Shown here one piece after another: positions 34,912-43,926 of a stretch of DNA of 64,000 nucleotides. Where the stretch lies: assembly GCA_010692425.1 (NCBI GenBank), contig JAAHHJ010000018.1, positions 86,935 through 150,934 on the forward strand, read 5' to 3'. The notes under the pieces were generated by a model that worked only from the letters and a program-made list of their open reading frames with translations, searched no databases and was not told where the DNA came from. Source of the stretch: Symploca sp. SIO3C6. GTDB lineage: Bacteria > Cyanobacteriota > Cyanobacteriia > Cyanobacteriales > Coleofasciculaceae. Positions within the stretch are counted from its first letter, which is position 1, and each line of letters begins with the position of its first letter. Made by a program: the position numbers and the translations under genes.

Positions 34912-35241
34912 ATGCAAACTTACTACTACGTTTTGGCAAGTCAAAGTTTTCTCTTGGAAGAAGAACCTTTTGAGGAAGTACTCAGAGAACGCACTAGGAA
35001 CTACCAGGAAAAGGAAAAAGAAATTGATTTTTGGCTAGTTAAGCAGCCGGCGTTCTTGGAAGCGCCGGAAATAGCAGAAACCAAGGCTAAATGCCCTCAA
35101 CCGTCGGTAGCTGTAATTTCTACTAATCCTCAATTCATTACCTGGTTAAAACTGCGTTTGGAATTTGTTTTAACTGGTGAGTTTCAAGCCCCTTCAGATA
35201 CTATTGCTGAGCCTTTAGCAAGTTTGGCATTTGTATCTTAA
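34912..35241 (+). CDS. ycf54: Ycf54, accessory factor of the Mg-protoporphyrin monomethyl ester cyclase
   Basis: 109 residues that follow Ycf54 along the full length: TYYYVLASQSFLLEEEPFEEVLRERTR, EIDFWLVKQPAFLEAPE, WLKLRLEFVLTGEFQAPSD and LASLAF. Ycf54 binds AcsF (CycI) and is needed for normal cyclase assembly and chlorophyll levels in cyanobacteria and plants. It is 115 bases after pdxJ on the same strand. The catalytic partner acsF is at 16748. Confidence 0.92.
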   Translation: MQTYYYVLASQSFLLEEEPFEEVLRERTRNYQEKEKEIDFWLVKQPAFLEAPEIAETKAKCPQPSVAVISTNPQFITWLKLRLEFVLTGEFQAPSDTIAEPLASLAFVS

Positions 35242-35497
35242 ATAACTGATTTTCTCTGCCTAACACTACCGGTATTGGCAGAGTAAGGCGGTACTGTCTG
35301 GATAGATAATTTACTGAAAGTCTGGGTGCATCCCAAAGTTCCAAAATAAAGGAAGGCAGGCAAGATGCCTGCACCACAAATTTACTAACATGGGATACTC
35401 CGGAAAGCCTAGGATATTTTCCTAGGCTTTCAAAAACAATAAGCATAACTAAAGCTATTGCTTACGTTTCTTGGGACAGTTAAAACCTTTGTTTAAA
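35242..35497. repeat. Spacer with three hairpins
   Basis: CTCTGCC/GGCAGAG (35254-35260, 35277-35283); GCAGGCA/TGCCTGC with a 3-base loop (35356-35372), a unit I have seen dispersed in cyanobacterial genomes; and a 12-bp perfect stem GAAAGCCTAGGA/TCCTAGGCTTTC (35403-35414, 35420-35431). The first may end the ycf54 transcript, the last the convergent minus-strand gene, but none has a T run. Confidence 0.6.
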
Positions 35498-35812
35498 TTA
35501 AATGTGACCAAAAGCGATAAACGTGAAAGCGCAATCTTCAGGTCTATCCATTGATGAAGTTACAGGGACAAAGTACCTTGAATCAAGCTCAACAATGGCA
35601 ATTGACTTGTCAAAGCTCTGCCACTCATTTCCGTAAATCGTACAGACTGCTGCTGGCGTACCTGCAAACGGTTGATCGAACTCGATTATATAGGTACCCG
35701 ACCAAATTCTGTGGGCACGGAAGCCTTCACCAGACAGAATTTTACCGTCTGAAGACATAACACCGTAGACGTGCTGGGTTGCTTTTCCAGCTGAATCTTT
35801 AAAAATTGCCAT
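35498..35812 (-). CDS. Small beta-rich protein, tandem paralogue A
   Basis: 104 residues. An AGGAG ribosome-binding site precedes the ATG. The pattern is alternating strands: HVYGVMSSDGKILSGEGFRAHRI, GTYIIEFDQPFAGTPAAVCTIYGNEW, KSIAIVELDSRYFVPVTS, CAFTFIAFGHI. Its ordering 'gain-of-function strand, YIIEF, PFxxxPAxVCTI, FTFIAFG' resembles the C-terminal beta-sandwich of phage tail fibres and H-type-lectin-like domains, although no domain can be named with confidence. No signal peptide. The next gene upstream encodes a clear paralogue. Confidence 0.7.
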   Translation of the reverse strand: MAIFKDSAGKATQHVYGVMSSDGKILSGEGFRAHRIWSGTYIIEFDQPFAGTPAAVCTIYGNEWQSFDKSIAIVELDSRYFVPVTSSMDRPEDCAFTFIAFGHI

Positions 35813-35904
35813 GACGGGCTCCTGTTAAATTTACAGCCCCTGTAGGGTAGGGTAAGTTTGTCGATATATTCTTTAAGTGTCTTGGCGACGGTTAAAACCC
35901 GTAT

Positions 35905-36204
35905 TTAGACGTCACCAAAAACAATAAACGTGAAAGTACAATCCATTGGCATTTTAGGATCTGAAGTGGTGCAGATGAAGCCACCTTCCCAAATCTCAAT
36001 AATCGCTATTGACTTGTCAAAAGTCTTCCACTCATATCCGTTAATTGTGCAGACAGGTGCTGGAATTTTTGCAAAAGGCTGCGCAAATTCTATGACGTAG
36101 GTTCCCTCCTTAATTTTTCTGGATTTGAAGCCTTCACCAAACCACATAACACCGTCAGACCAAACGCCACCATAGATATGCTGATGCTTCTCAATAATAG
36201 CCAT
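35905..36204 (-). CDS. Small beta-rich protein, tandem paralogue B
   Basis: 99 residues, roughly half identical to paralogue A by eye: HIYGGVWSDGVMWFGEGFKSRKI, GTYVIEFAQPFAKIPAPVCTINGYEW, FDKSIAIIEIWEGGFICTTS, CTFTFIVFGDV. Ribosome-binding site AGGA before the ATG. The two genes are separated by 92 bases and probably form a transcript led by this one. Diverged insert loops with a conserved core suggest variation on a binding surface. Function unknown. Confidence 0.7.
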   Translation of the reverse strand: MAIIEKHQHIYGGVWSDGVMWFGEGFKSRKIKEGTYVIEFAQPFAKIPAPVCTINGYEWKTFDKSIAIIEIWEGGFICTTSDPKMPMDCTFTFIVFGDV

Positions 36205-37064
36205 GAGGAAATCCTGTTATTAAATTTACCGCTACCAATCATACAAGGTGAAAAAAAAATGCGCAAGTATTAAAAGTTTTTAGGTTAATTCTCTCGTAAA
36301 TAGCTTGCTTTGTTTCTTATGTAAAACAAGTACAGAATGCGGCACTTAATTGTACAATAAAATAGTTTAAAAAAATGAACCATATGAAAAATTAATGAGT
36401 GTAGACAGATCTACAAAAGTTGTGCTAATCAATTTTGCATGTCAAGTGCACAACTGTAGGAAAAAGGAATTATTCTTGAGGATTTAAGAACTTACGACGC
36501 GAGCAAGATGCTGGTATTTTGACCCAAAACTTTTGCCTTAAGTCACTTTTGTAAGTAGATAGGTTTATGCATTACCAAGGTTTTCTTATCTAATTTTCAA
36601 AAAACTTTCATTGCTAATTCAGGGTAGGGGTTCATTCTAGTAAATAAGCCAAGATAAGAAGCAAAGAGAAAAAATGTCACATCTTGTTAAATCACGATGC
36701 AATTGCTTTACGTCAGCTCTGAACAACTAACTGTCTTTGGCACTGTCCCTATAGCCTTCCGGGCATTATTCAACAGGGCAATTACTTCTAACCGTGTCAT
36801 TGCTGTAGTGAGCTTCTCATCATTTTCTCATTTAACTTTCAAGAAAACTTCAGTTATTTATCATTACTTTCTCAGAGTCACCAAAGATATTGTTACAGAA
36901 GCAAGAGAAGACACAAGATCAAGAAATCTAAGGAGTCACAGTCAGATAAAACTGCAGCACTTGGCTACTGAGGTAATTACTTTAACATCAAAAAAATTAC
37001 CAAGTTATTCCTCAGAAAAATTGTTTGTACCTTAAACGAATAAAACATATAAGGCAAAATAGAC
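36205..37064. other. Long AT-rich spacer
   Basis: 860 bases between divergent genes. A 112-codon frame (36697-37035) has a serine/threonine-rich, non-protein-like composition and no ribosome-binding site, so I do not count it. The region may hold promoters for paralogue B and for the ABM monooxygenase, but I see no repeat, hairpin or RNA gene. Confidence 0.4.
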
Positions 37065-37415
37065 ATGAAAACTATGGAAATTAATAACACACAAAAAAAT
37101 GAAGTTAAGGTACCCATTGTGTTGGCAGGAAAATATAAAATCAAGGCAGAAAAGCGGGAACGTTTTTTAGAACTTGCCCAATTTGCTGTAGAACCAACTA
37201 GAAAAGAAGCAGGTAATATTAGCTACAATCTTTATGAAGAAGCTGGTGTGCCTAATTCCTTTATTTACTTTGAAGAATGGCAAAGCAGAGTAGCTTTAGC
37301 AAAACACTTGAGACAACCTTATATTATTCCTTTATTCAAAGAATTTCCGGAATTAATAGATGGAGAAGCAGATGTAAGGGTTTATGATATCAATAGTTTA
37401 ACCTATGGATTATAG
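37065..37415 (+). CDS. Antibiotic biosynthesis monooxygenase (ABM) family protein
   Basis: 116 residues, dimeric ferredoxin-like fold typical of YgiN/ABM proteins: VLAGKYKIKAEKRERFLELAQFAVEPTRKEAGNISYNLYEEAGVPNSFIYFEEWQSRVALAKHLRQP. Such proteins oxidise quinols or small aromatics without cofactor, or simply bind hydrophobic ligands. An AAGG ribosome-binding site precedes the ATG. It is followed after 171 bases by the NTF2-like/CMD/DJ-1 genes on the same strand and may belong with them in a redox-related group. Confidence 0.85.
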   Translation: MKTMEINNTQKNEVKVPIVLAGKYKIKAEKRERFLELAQFAVEPTRKEAGNISYNLYEEAGVPNSFIYFEEWQSRVALAKHLRQPYIIPLFKEFPELIDGEADVRVYDINSLTYGL

Positions 37416-37487
37416 CGGTATTGATTAATGAAACACCCCGATAAGGTTTCAGTAATTATCACCAAATTGCTAATTATTACTACTGCT

Positions 37488-37515
37488 GGGGAGATGGGGG
37501 ATGGGGGGATGGGGA
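37488..37515. repeat. Octamer tract (GGGGAGAT family)
   Basis: Short purine-rich tract of two to three imperfect 8-bp units between the ABM and NTF2-like genes. Confidence 0.7.
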
Positions 37516-37586
37516 CAGGAAAAGATAACTTAAGTGTACAACAGCTTACAAGTTTTCAAGTTAACTAAACAGAAGAGCAAGATTCA

Positions 37587-38156
37587 ATGGCTAAGCGAAT
37601 TAACTACTACCAAGATTTAACTGCCGACTATTCAAAACCTGGCTTAATTCCTGATGAACTCAAAGGAAAGCTGATTGCTAGGGGTGAAGAAATGGTGGCA
37701 ATGAAAGAGGAGACTTTGCCAGAAATTAATTCTGATTACACTCTAGAGCAAATAGAACAAGAAAATAAAGAATGGTGGCCTACTCATTGTGAAGCTTTAA
37801 GACAAGGACGGGGAGATATTTTAACAGGTGAATATCGCGATGATCTGGTTTATTTCTGTCAAGATGGCCCTTATCAAGGCTTAGAACAACAAAAAGCGCG
37901 AGAGTTGCATTGGTGGGCATTGATTGCTCAACCTGGGGCAACAATGGTGTGGCCTATCGTCATGTTTTCTGGGGAACATACTTACTTTGAATGGAAATGT
38001 TTAGATGATGAAACCCACGAAACTATTGCTAAAGGTAATGTAACTTGGGTTCGTCGTGGACATCGAGGAGGGTGTTATTTAAAAACCGAGCAACTCACTT
38101 TCTACCGCGATGTTTTTGCTCCTGATGAACTATTGAAGTTAATCAAAACTGCGTAA
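37587..38156 (+). CDS. NTF2-like protein, first gene of the icfG-type neighbourhood
   Basis: 189 residues. The second half has the SnoaL/NTF2-like cup pattern: LRQGRGDILTGEYRDDLVYFCQDGPYQGLEQQKA, MVWPIVMFSGEHTYFEWKCLD, TIAKGNVTWVRRGHRGGCYLKTEQLTFYRD. Position and length agree with Synechocystis slr1852, as I recall the order slr1852 (unknown), slr1853 (CMD), slr1854 (DJ-1), slr1855 (AGE). The next gene starts 2 bases after the stop, so they are co-translated. The ligand is unknown. Confidence 0.75.
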   Translation: MAKRINYYQDLTADYSKPGLIPDELKGKLIARGEEMVAMKEETLPEINSDYTLEQIEQENKEWWPTHCEALRQGRGDILTGEYRDDLVYFCQDGPYQGLEQQKARELHWWALIAQPGATMVWPIVMFSGEHTYFEWKCLDDETHETIAKGNVTWVRRGHRGGCYLKTEQLTFYRDVFAPDELLKLIKTA

Positions 38157-38158
38157 TC

Positions 38159-38521
38159 ATGACTAAACAAACTACCTACAAAAATGCCGTTTTAGATGAC
38201 CAAGAACTGCAAGCGGGCTTGAGCAACATTAATCCTAAGTTTGGTGATTTTTGCACTCGTGTTGCCGGAGAAGCCTGGGGTTTGCCTTTAATAGACCAAA
38301 AGACAAAAGCATTAATTACTATTGCTGTTGATGTTGTCAATCAAGACCAGACAGGTGCAGGTAATCCTTTTGGTGCCCATGTAAAAATGGCAATGCAACA
38401 AGGAGCAACTCGCGAAGAAATCGAAGAACTGCTTTTATTCATGTGTGTTTATGCAGGTTTTAACAAAGCTGCTGGTTGCTTTGGAATGCTCAAGGAAATT
38501 CTTGACCCAGTAAAGCAATAG
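38159..38521 (+). CDS. Carboxymuconolactone decarboxylase family protein
   Basis: 120 residues, all-helical AhpD/CMD fold: VAGEAWGLPLIDQKTKALITIAVDVVNQD, NPFGAHVKMAMQQGATREEIEELLLFMCVYAGFNKAAGCFGMLKEIL. The AhpD CxxC pair is absent, so it is more likely a decarboxylase-like or structural member than a peroxidase. It begins 2 bases after the NTF2-like gene and corresponds to slr1853 in the remembered cluster order. Substrate unknown. Confidence 0.88.
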   Translation: MTKQTTYKNAVLDDQELQAGLSNINPKFGDFCTRVAGEAWGLPLIDQKTKALITIAVDVVNQDQTGAGNPFGAHVKMAMQQGATREEIEELLLFMCVYAGFNKAAGCFGMLKEILDPVKQ

Positions 38522-38582
38522 TTTGTAGTGAGTGCTAAAGCACTCATTACTAGCCATAAATTAATCAAGGAATTCTGACGAT

Positions 38583-39224
38583 ATGAACACTACGACAAAA
38601 GGTAAAATTGGCGTTCTCATCGAAGAACACTTTGACGAAACCGAGTATCGACGCTTTAATGAATTCTTCCCGAAATATGGATACGAAGTAGAATATATTT
38701 CCCATCTTTGGGGTCAGCCCAACCTCACATTTAATGGCAATGATCATGAAGAGCAAGCTACTGTTACTGTAGAGATAAACAATATCCAACCAACTGATTA
38801 TAAAGGCATTATCCTCATTGGTGGATATGCAATGGATAGGCTGAGATATCAAGTTAATTCTCAACCAGATCAACCTAATAATGCTCCAGCTGTACAGTTT
38901 CTTCGCAAAGCAGTAAAAGTGATGGATAGAGGTGCTTTAAAAATCGGTACTATCTGTCATAGTATGTGGCTATTTTGTGCTGACAAAGAACTGCTAACAG
39001 GTCGAAAAGTAACTTGTGCGCATAACATTATTTGTGATGTGGAAAATGCCGGAGCAAAGATCATCTATGAAGGTGATGAAACTACAGCTACTTATATCGA
39101 TGGAAGCTTAATCACAGGCAGACACCCAGGAGTTGTAGAAGAATTTATGCAGGTGTTTTTAGTTGAAATGGAAACCATAAACGAAACATCTGAAACCGTA
39201 TCTAGTACCAATTATATTGGTTAG
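38583..39224 (+). CDS. DJ-1/PfpI family protein
   Basis: 213 residues. The flavodoxin-like fold shows GKIGVLIEEHFDETEYRRFNEFFPKYGYEVEYIS, then GIILIGGYAMDRLRYQ and the nucleophile elbow IGTICHSMWLF with the cysteine in the usual place, followed by the histidine-containing GRHPGVVEEFMQ. Members act as glyoxalases, deglycases, proteases or chaperones. A GGAA-type ribosome-binding site precedes the ATG. It corresponds to slr1854 in the remembered Synechocystis cluster. Confidence 0.88.
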   Translation: MNTTTKGKIGVLIEEHFDETEYRRFNEFFPKYGYEVEYISHLWGQPNLTFNGNDHEEQATVTVEINNIQPTDYKGIILIGGYAMDRLRYQVNSQPDQPNNAPAVQFLRKAVKVMDRGALKIGTICHSMWLFCADKELLTGRKVTCAHNIICDVENAGAKIIYEGDETTATYIDGSLITGRHPGVVEEFMQVFLVEMETINETSETVSSTNYIG

Positions 39225-39411
39225 TAACCAAAACCTTAAAAAGTAGAGACAGGGAGGGGTAGCAAGGGGGAGGTTAATACAAGTTGGATGGGTATTTAAA
39301 CCCAATATTGGTCGAAAATTGAGGGAGTTATATCAAGTATTTTAAACCTTTCTCCCCTTCTCTCCATCTCCTCATCTTCGGTTTATTTATTCTTAAAAAT
39401 AACTTTTAACC

Positions 39412-41235
39412 ATGGGCAATACCACAGACTTTACTTTTTCTGACCTCATCGCTGGTTATGTTACCAACTTCGATGCAAATAACGATATTTTTGGACTAAA
39501 GACATCAGATGGTAGAGAATTCCAGTGTTCTCTAACTCCCATGACCTATGCCAAATTGATACAAAATTTGGATGAGGGATACCCAGATGCAACTGGTTTG
39601 ATGCGTTCAATGTTAGTACCGAATCGCTATCTATTTACTTATGGCATTTTCTATCCTGATAATTCCAGATTTGATGCCAAACAAATTATTTTTGTGGGTC
39701 GTAAACAGGACGATTACGTTTTTGAAAAACAAAATTGGTGGATAGACCAGCTTCGTTCTCTAGCTAATTTTTACCTCAAAGCTCAGTTTGGCGATCAAGA
39801 AATTGACTACCGCAACTATCGCACTACCATCAGTTTATCAGGTGCCCGGTCACAGGTTAATTTCAGCCAAGAAACTGATACAATCTCCCGCCTAGTATAC
39901 GGCTTTGCCACTGCATATCTACTGACTGGGGAAGATAAATTCCTGGAAGCAGCCGAAAAAGGTACTCAATACCTGCGAGAACACATGCAGTTTCTAGACT
40001 TAGATGAAGGTATTGTGTATTGGTATCACGGTATTAATGTGCAGGGAGAACAAGAACATAAAATCTTTGCTTCCGAATTCGGTGATGATTACCATGCTAT
40101 ACCTGCCTACGAACAGATTTATGCCTTAGCTGGCCCAATTCAAACCTATCGCGTTACAGGTGATCCTCGAATCATGGAAGATACGGAGAAGACCATCAAA
40201 CTATTTAACGACTTTTTCTTGGATAAAAGTGAGTATGGTGGTTATTTCTCTCACCTCGATCCTATAATGTTAGACCCCAAGAGTGATTCTTTGGGTTCAA
40301 ATAAAGCCAGAAAAAATTGGAACTCTGTCGGTGATCATGCTCCAGCCTATCTGATTAATCTCTGGCTGGCAACAGGTAAACAGGAATATGCAGATATGCT
40401 GGAGTACACTTTTGATACCATTGCCCAGCGTTTTCCTGATAACGAACAAAGTCCTTTTGTGCAAGAGAGATTCTACGAGGATTGGTCCGCCGATACTACC
40501 TGGGGATGGCAGCAAAACCGCGCTGTTATCGGTCATAATCTTAAAATAGCTTGGAACTTAATGCGGATGCATTCCCTGAAACCAAAACAGGAGTACGTCG
40601 AGCTAGCTAGCAAGATTGCAGAAATTATGCCGGAAGTTGGTAGCGATCAACAACGGGGAGGATGGTATGATGTGGTTGAACGTATTTTAGGTGAAGATGA
40701 AACAGTTCACCGTTTTGTTTGGCATGATCGCAAAGCTTGGTGGCAACAAGAGCAGTCTATTCTTGCCTATCTGATTCTTAGTGGTGTACTTAAACAAGAC
40801 CAATATCGCCGTCTAGCACGAGAAGCTGCAGCTTTCTATAACGCTTGGTTCCTAGATACGGAAGATGGAGGAGTTTACTTTAACGTCCTAGCTAATGGTA
40901 TTCCCTATCTAGCAGGTGGTAATGAGCGAGGAAAGGGTTCACACTCCATGAGTGGTTATCACTCAACAGAGTTGTGTTATCTAGCAGCAGTTTATACTAA
41001 CTTGCTACTTACTAAACAGCCCATGAACTTTTATTTTCAGCCGATGCCAGGAGGTTTTACCGATAATATACTAAGAGTTTCTCCTGACATTTTACCGCCA
41101 GGTAGCATTAAGATTGACAAGGTAGAAATTAATGGGGAAGTTTACACAAACTTCGATGCAGAGAAATTGATTGTGAAGTTACCCCAGACTAAAGAGCGGC
41201 TGAAAGTGAAGGTGCAAATTGCGCCTGTCAAGTAA
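39412..41235 (+). CDS. AGE-family (N-acylglucosamine 2-epimerase-like) protein
   Basis: 607 residues. The central (alpha/alpha)6 barrel of the AGE/cellobiose-epimerase family spans about residues 100-520: VYGFATAYLLTGEDKFLEAAEKGTQYLREH, WNSVGDHAPAYLINLWLATGKQEYADM, WGWQQNRAVIGHNLKIAWNLMRM, FVWHDRKAWWQQEQSILAYLILSG. The family isomerises sugars at C2. An N-terminal extension of about 100 residues and a C-terminal tail are beyond the minimal domain. It matches slr1855 in position, next to glycogen debranching. Substrate not known. The stop codon is supplied by a TAATAAG heptamer array. Confidence 0.85.
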   Translation: MGNTTDFTFSDLIAGYVTNFDANNDIFGLKTSDGREFQCSLTPMTYAKLIQNLDEGYPDATGLMRSMLVPNRYLFTYGIFYPDNSRFDAKQIIFVGRKQDDYVFEKQNWWIDQLRSLANFYLKAQFGDQEIDYRNYRTTISLSGARSQVNFSQETDTISRLVYGFATAYLLTGEDKFLEAAEKGTQYLREHMQFLDLDEGIVYWYHGINVQGEQEHKIFASEFGDDYHAIPAYEQIYALAGPIQTYRVTGDPRIMEDTEKTIKLFNDFFLDKSEYGGYFSHLDPIMLDPKSDSLGSNKARKNWNSVGDHAPAYLINLWLATGKQEYADMLEYTFDTIAQRFPDNEQSPFVQERFYEDWSADTTWGWQQNRAVIGHNLKIAWNLMRMHSLKPKQEYVELASKIAEIMPEVGSDQQRGGWYDVVERILGEDETVHRFVWHDRKAWWQQEQSILAYLILSGVLKQDQYRRLAREAAAFYNAWFLDTEDGGVYFNVLANGIPYLAGGNERGKGSHSMSGYHSTELCYLAAVYTNLLLTKQPMNFYFQPMPGGFTDNILRVSPDILPPGSIKIDKVEINGEVYTNFDAEKLIVKLPQTKERLKVKVQIAPVK

Positions 41236-41281
41236 TAAGTAATAAGTAATAAGTAATAAGTAATAAGTAATAAGTAATAAG
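41231..41281. repeat. Heptamer array (TAATAAG)n at the end of the AGE gene
   Basis: About seven perfect 7-bp units. The first supplies the TAA stop of the upstream gene, with the array continuing without interruption. Confidence 0.95.
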
Positions 41282-41349
41282 TTGAATTAAATACTCTCTT
41301 ATTATTTGTTGCTTAAAGCTTAAATAGCTTATCAATAATATTAGGCAAA

Positions 41350-41682
41350 ATGAAAATCAAGACTAAAGAAATTGAAGGAGTCACGGTAGTCTTTGTAGCT
41401 GGGGAAATAGATGCTAAGACAGCGCCGACATTGCAACAACAGGTCATACCACTAATTGAACCAGGTAATAAAATTATCCTAGATTTATCAAATGTGCCTT
41501 ATATGTCTAGTGCTGGTTTGCGGATGCTGCTATCACTGTACCGCCAGATAACTGCTAAAAACGTCAAACTAGTACTAGTAGGGCTTGTCGAAGAAATCAA
41601 AGATACGATGTCGATAACAGGCTTCCTCAGTTTTTTTACAACTTCAGAAACTATGGAGTTGGGGTTACAAGTACTGAAATAA
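41350..41682 (+). CDS. STAS domain anti-sigma-factor antagonist
   Basis: 110 residues, SpoIIAA/RsbV-type STAS domain: VTVVFVAGEIDAKTAPTLQQQV, KIILDLSNVPYMSSAGLRMLLSLYR. Ser53-Ser54 in MSSAGLR is the usual phosphorylation site; a GHKL kinase would phosphorylate it and a PP2C phosphatase (IcfG) release it. In Synechocystis the corresponding Slr1856 is a phosphoprotein substrate of IcfG, as I recall. Located directly before glgX, 86 bases away. Confidence 0.92.
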   Translation: MKIKTKEIEGVTVVFVAGEIDAKTAPTLQQQVIPLIEPGNKIILDLSNVPYMSSAGLRMLLSLYRQITAKNVKLVLVGLVEEIKDTMSITGFLSFFTTSETMELGLQVLK

Positions 41683-41768
41683 TTGGTTAGGCAATAAATC
41701 TAGGTATTGGAAGACAGGAACCAGAAGAGATTTAGAGAGTTAAATCATTAACCAATGAATAATGAACA

Positions 41769-43889
41769 ATGATACTAGAACGAATTGACATTCATCCAAC
41801 CCACACCTATAAAAATTTTCAATTGCGTTGTGGAAAACCTTTTCCTTTTGGCACAACCCTCGTTCCCAACGGCGTCAATTTTTCTATATACTCCAGTCAT
41901 GCTAATTCCTGTACTTTAGTACTTTTTAATAAACATGATCCTGAACCCATAGCAGAAATTACCTTTCCCGATGAATTTCAGATTGGTGATGTTTACTGTA
42001 TGGTGGTATTTGACCTGGACTATGAAAACATCGAATATGGCTATCGTATGGAAGGGCCCAATAGTTTTCCCGCAGGTCATTGGTTTGACAAAAATAAAAT
42101 CCTAATGGATCCCTATGCCAAAATTATTGGCGGAAGAGATATTTGGGGAAAAACGCCAGACTGGAACAATATTTACCAGCATCGTGCCCGCATTGCTTTT
42201 GATGATTTTGATTGGGAAAATGACCGCCCCTTAGAAATTCCGCCAGAGGATATGATTATCTATGAAATGCATGTCCGCAGTTTTACTCGTCATCCCTCTT
42301 CCGGGGTGAAGCATCCAGGAACATTTGCAGGTATTCGGGAAAAAATTCCTTACCTCAAAGAGTTGGGTGTTAATGCGATAGAATTGATGCCTGTATTTGA
42401 ATTTGATGAATTTGAAAATAGCCGCCCTAATGCGGAAACGGGAGAAATGCTCTACAATTACTGGGGCTATAGTACCGTGGGATTTTTTGCGCCTAAGGCT
42501 GGCTATGCGGCGACAGCTAAGTTTGGGATGCAGGTAGATGAGTTTAAGAATCTGGTTAAAGAGTTACACAAAAACGGTATTGAAGTAATTTTGGATGTAG
42601 TCTTTAACCACACTGCCGAAGGTAATGAACGTGGCCCTTATATTTCTTTCCGGGGTATCGATAACAAAACTTACTACATGCTAACCCCAGAGGGTTATTA
42701 TTATAACTTTAGTGGCTGTGGTAATACCCTCAACTGCAATAATCCCATTGTGCGTGGTTTAGTCCTTGATTGTCTGCGCTATTGGGCCAGTGAGTATCAC
42801 ATCGATGGCTTTCGCTTTGACTTGGCCTCTATTTTAGGTCGTGACCCTTGGGGCGCACCCCTCAATAACCCACCCCTTCTAGAAACCCTGGCTTTTGACC
42901 CAATTTTGGCAAAGTGCAAGTTAATTGCTGAAGCTTGGGATGCAGGTGGTTTGTATCAGGTTGGCTCTTTCCCCGCCTACGGGCGTTGGGCAGAGTGGAA
43001 TGGCAAATACCGCGATACTATCCGTAAATTTCTCAAAGGTGATGGCCACGTTGGCGAGATGGCACAACGCTTGCAAGGTTCCCCAGATCTTTATGCTGGG
43101 GCTAGTCGCCCTCCTGCCACCTCAATTAATTTTATTACCGCCCACGATGGTTTTACTCTAGCTGACTTGGTTTCCTATAACCAGAAACACAACCAAGCTA
43201 ACGGTGAGAACAATAATGATGGAGATAATAATAACGAAAGTTGGAACTGTGGCATTGAAGGATGGACAGAAAATCAGTGGATTAATGCCCTCAGGCAGCG
43301 ACAAATAAGCAATGCGATCGCTATGCTAATGGTAAGCCAGGGCGTACCGATGTTGCTGATGGGCGATGAAGTAGGACGTTCTAAAGCTGGAAATAATAAC
43401 ACCTATTGTCACGATAACGAACTTAACTGGCTGGACTGGAATCTGTTAGAACAGAATTCAGATTTATTCAGATTTGTCAAGCAATGCATTGCTTTCCGCA
43501 AGGCTCACCCTGTGCTCAGAAATCGGCAGCATTTTCAAAATCGGGACTACGTTGGCAGTGGCTATGCAGATATAACTTGGCATGGTATTCAAGCCTGGAG
43601 CGCAGATTGGTCTAATTCTAGCCGCACCTTAGCATTTATGCTCTGTGGTAATCATGCCAATGAAGGGACATTTACAGATGACTATATATATGTAGCCATG
43701 AATATGCATTGGCAACCTCACTACTTTGAAATTCCTGGTTTACCACCCCAAAGGCAATGGCATGTCTTCGTTAACACTGGATGTACTGCACCCGCAGATA
43801 TCTGGGAATTAGGAACTGAACCAATACTAGAAAATCAGCAACGGATATTAGTTGGAGAACGTTCTGTAACTATTTTAGTTGGTCGTTAG
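41769..43889 (+). CDS. glgX: Glycogen debranching enzyme (isoamylase type)
   Basis: 706 residues. It hydrolyses alpha-1,6 branches of glycogen to release linear glucans. N-terminal CBM48 domain (GKPFPFGTTLVPNGVNFSIYSSHANSCTLVLF) precedes a GH13 TIM barrel with YEMHVRSFT, nucleophile Asp in DGFRFDLASI, acid Glu in IAEAWDAGG and the third Asp in FITAHDGFTLADLVSYNQKHN. The GANGENNNDG and W-x-GEP-like loops are also present. It lies between two STAS genes, as slr1857 does in Synechocystis. The start ATG overlaps a short CAATGAA-type repeat. Confidence 0.95.
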   Translation: MILERIDIHPTHTYKNFQLRCGKPFPFGTTLVPNGVNFSIYSSHANSCTLVLFNKHDPEPIAEITFPDEFQIGDVYCMVVFDLDYENIEYGYRMEGPNSFPAGHWFDKNKILMDPYAKIIGGRDIWGKTPDWNNIYQHRARIAFDDFDWENDRPLEIPPEDMIIYEMHVRSFTRHPSSGVKHPGTFAGIREKIPYLKELGVNAIELMPVFEFDEFENSRPNAETGEMLYNYWGYSTVGFFAPKAGYAATAKFGMQVDEFKNLVKELHKNGIEVILDVVFNHTAEGNERGPYISFRGIDNKTYYMLTPEGYYYNFSGCGNTLNCNNPIVRGLVLDCLRYWASEYHIDGFRFDLASILGRDPWGAPLNNPPLLETLAFDPILAKCKLIAEAWDAGGLYQVGSFPAYGRWAEWNGKYRDTIRKFLKGDGHVGEMAQRLQGSPDLYAGASRPPATSINFITAHDGFTLADLVSYNQKHNQANGENNNDGDNNNESWNCGIEGWTENQWINALRQRQISNAIAMLMVSQGVPMLLMGDEVGRSKAGNNNTYCHDNELNWLDWNLLEQNSDLFRFVKQCIAFRKAHPVLRNRQHFQNRDYVGSGYADITWHGIQAWSADWSNSSRTLAFMLCGNHANEGTFTDDYIYVAMNMHWQPHYFEIPGLPPQRQWHVFVNTGCTAPADIWELGTEPILENQQRILVGERSVTILVGR

Positions 43890-43926
43890 AATCCCCATAC
43901 CAAAATCCCAAATCCCAAATCTAACT

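Noticed and set aside
36697..37035. 112-codon frame in a long spacer
   Set aside because: Serine/threonine-rich composition without family pattern, no ribosome-binding site, and located in AT-rich noncoding sequence.
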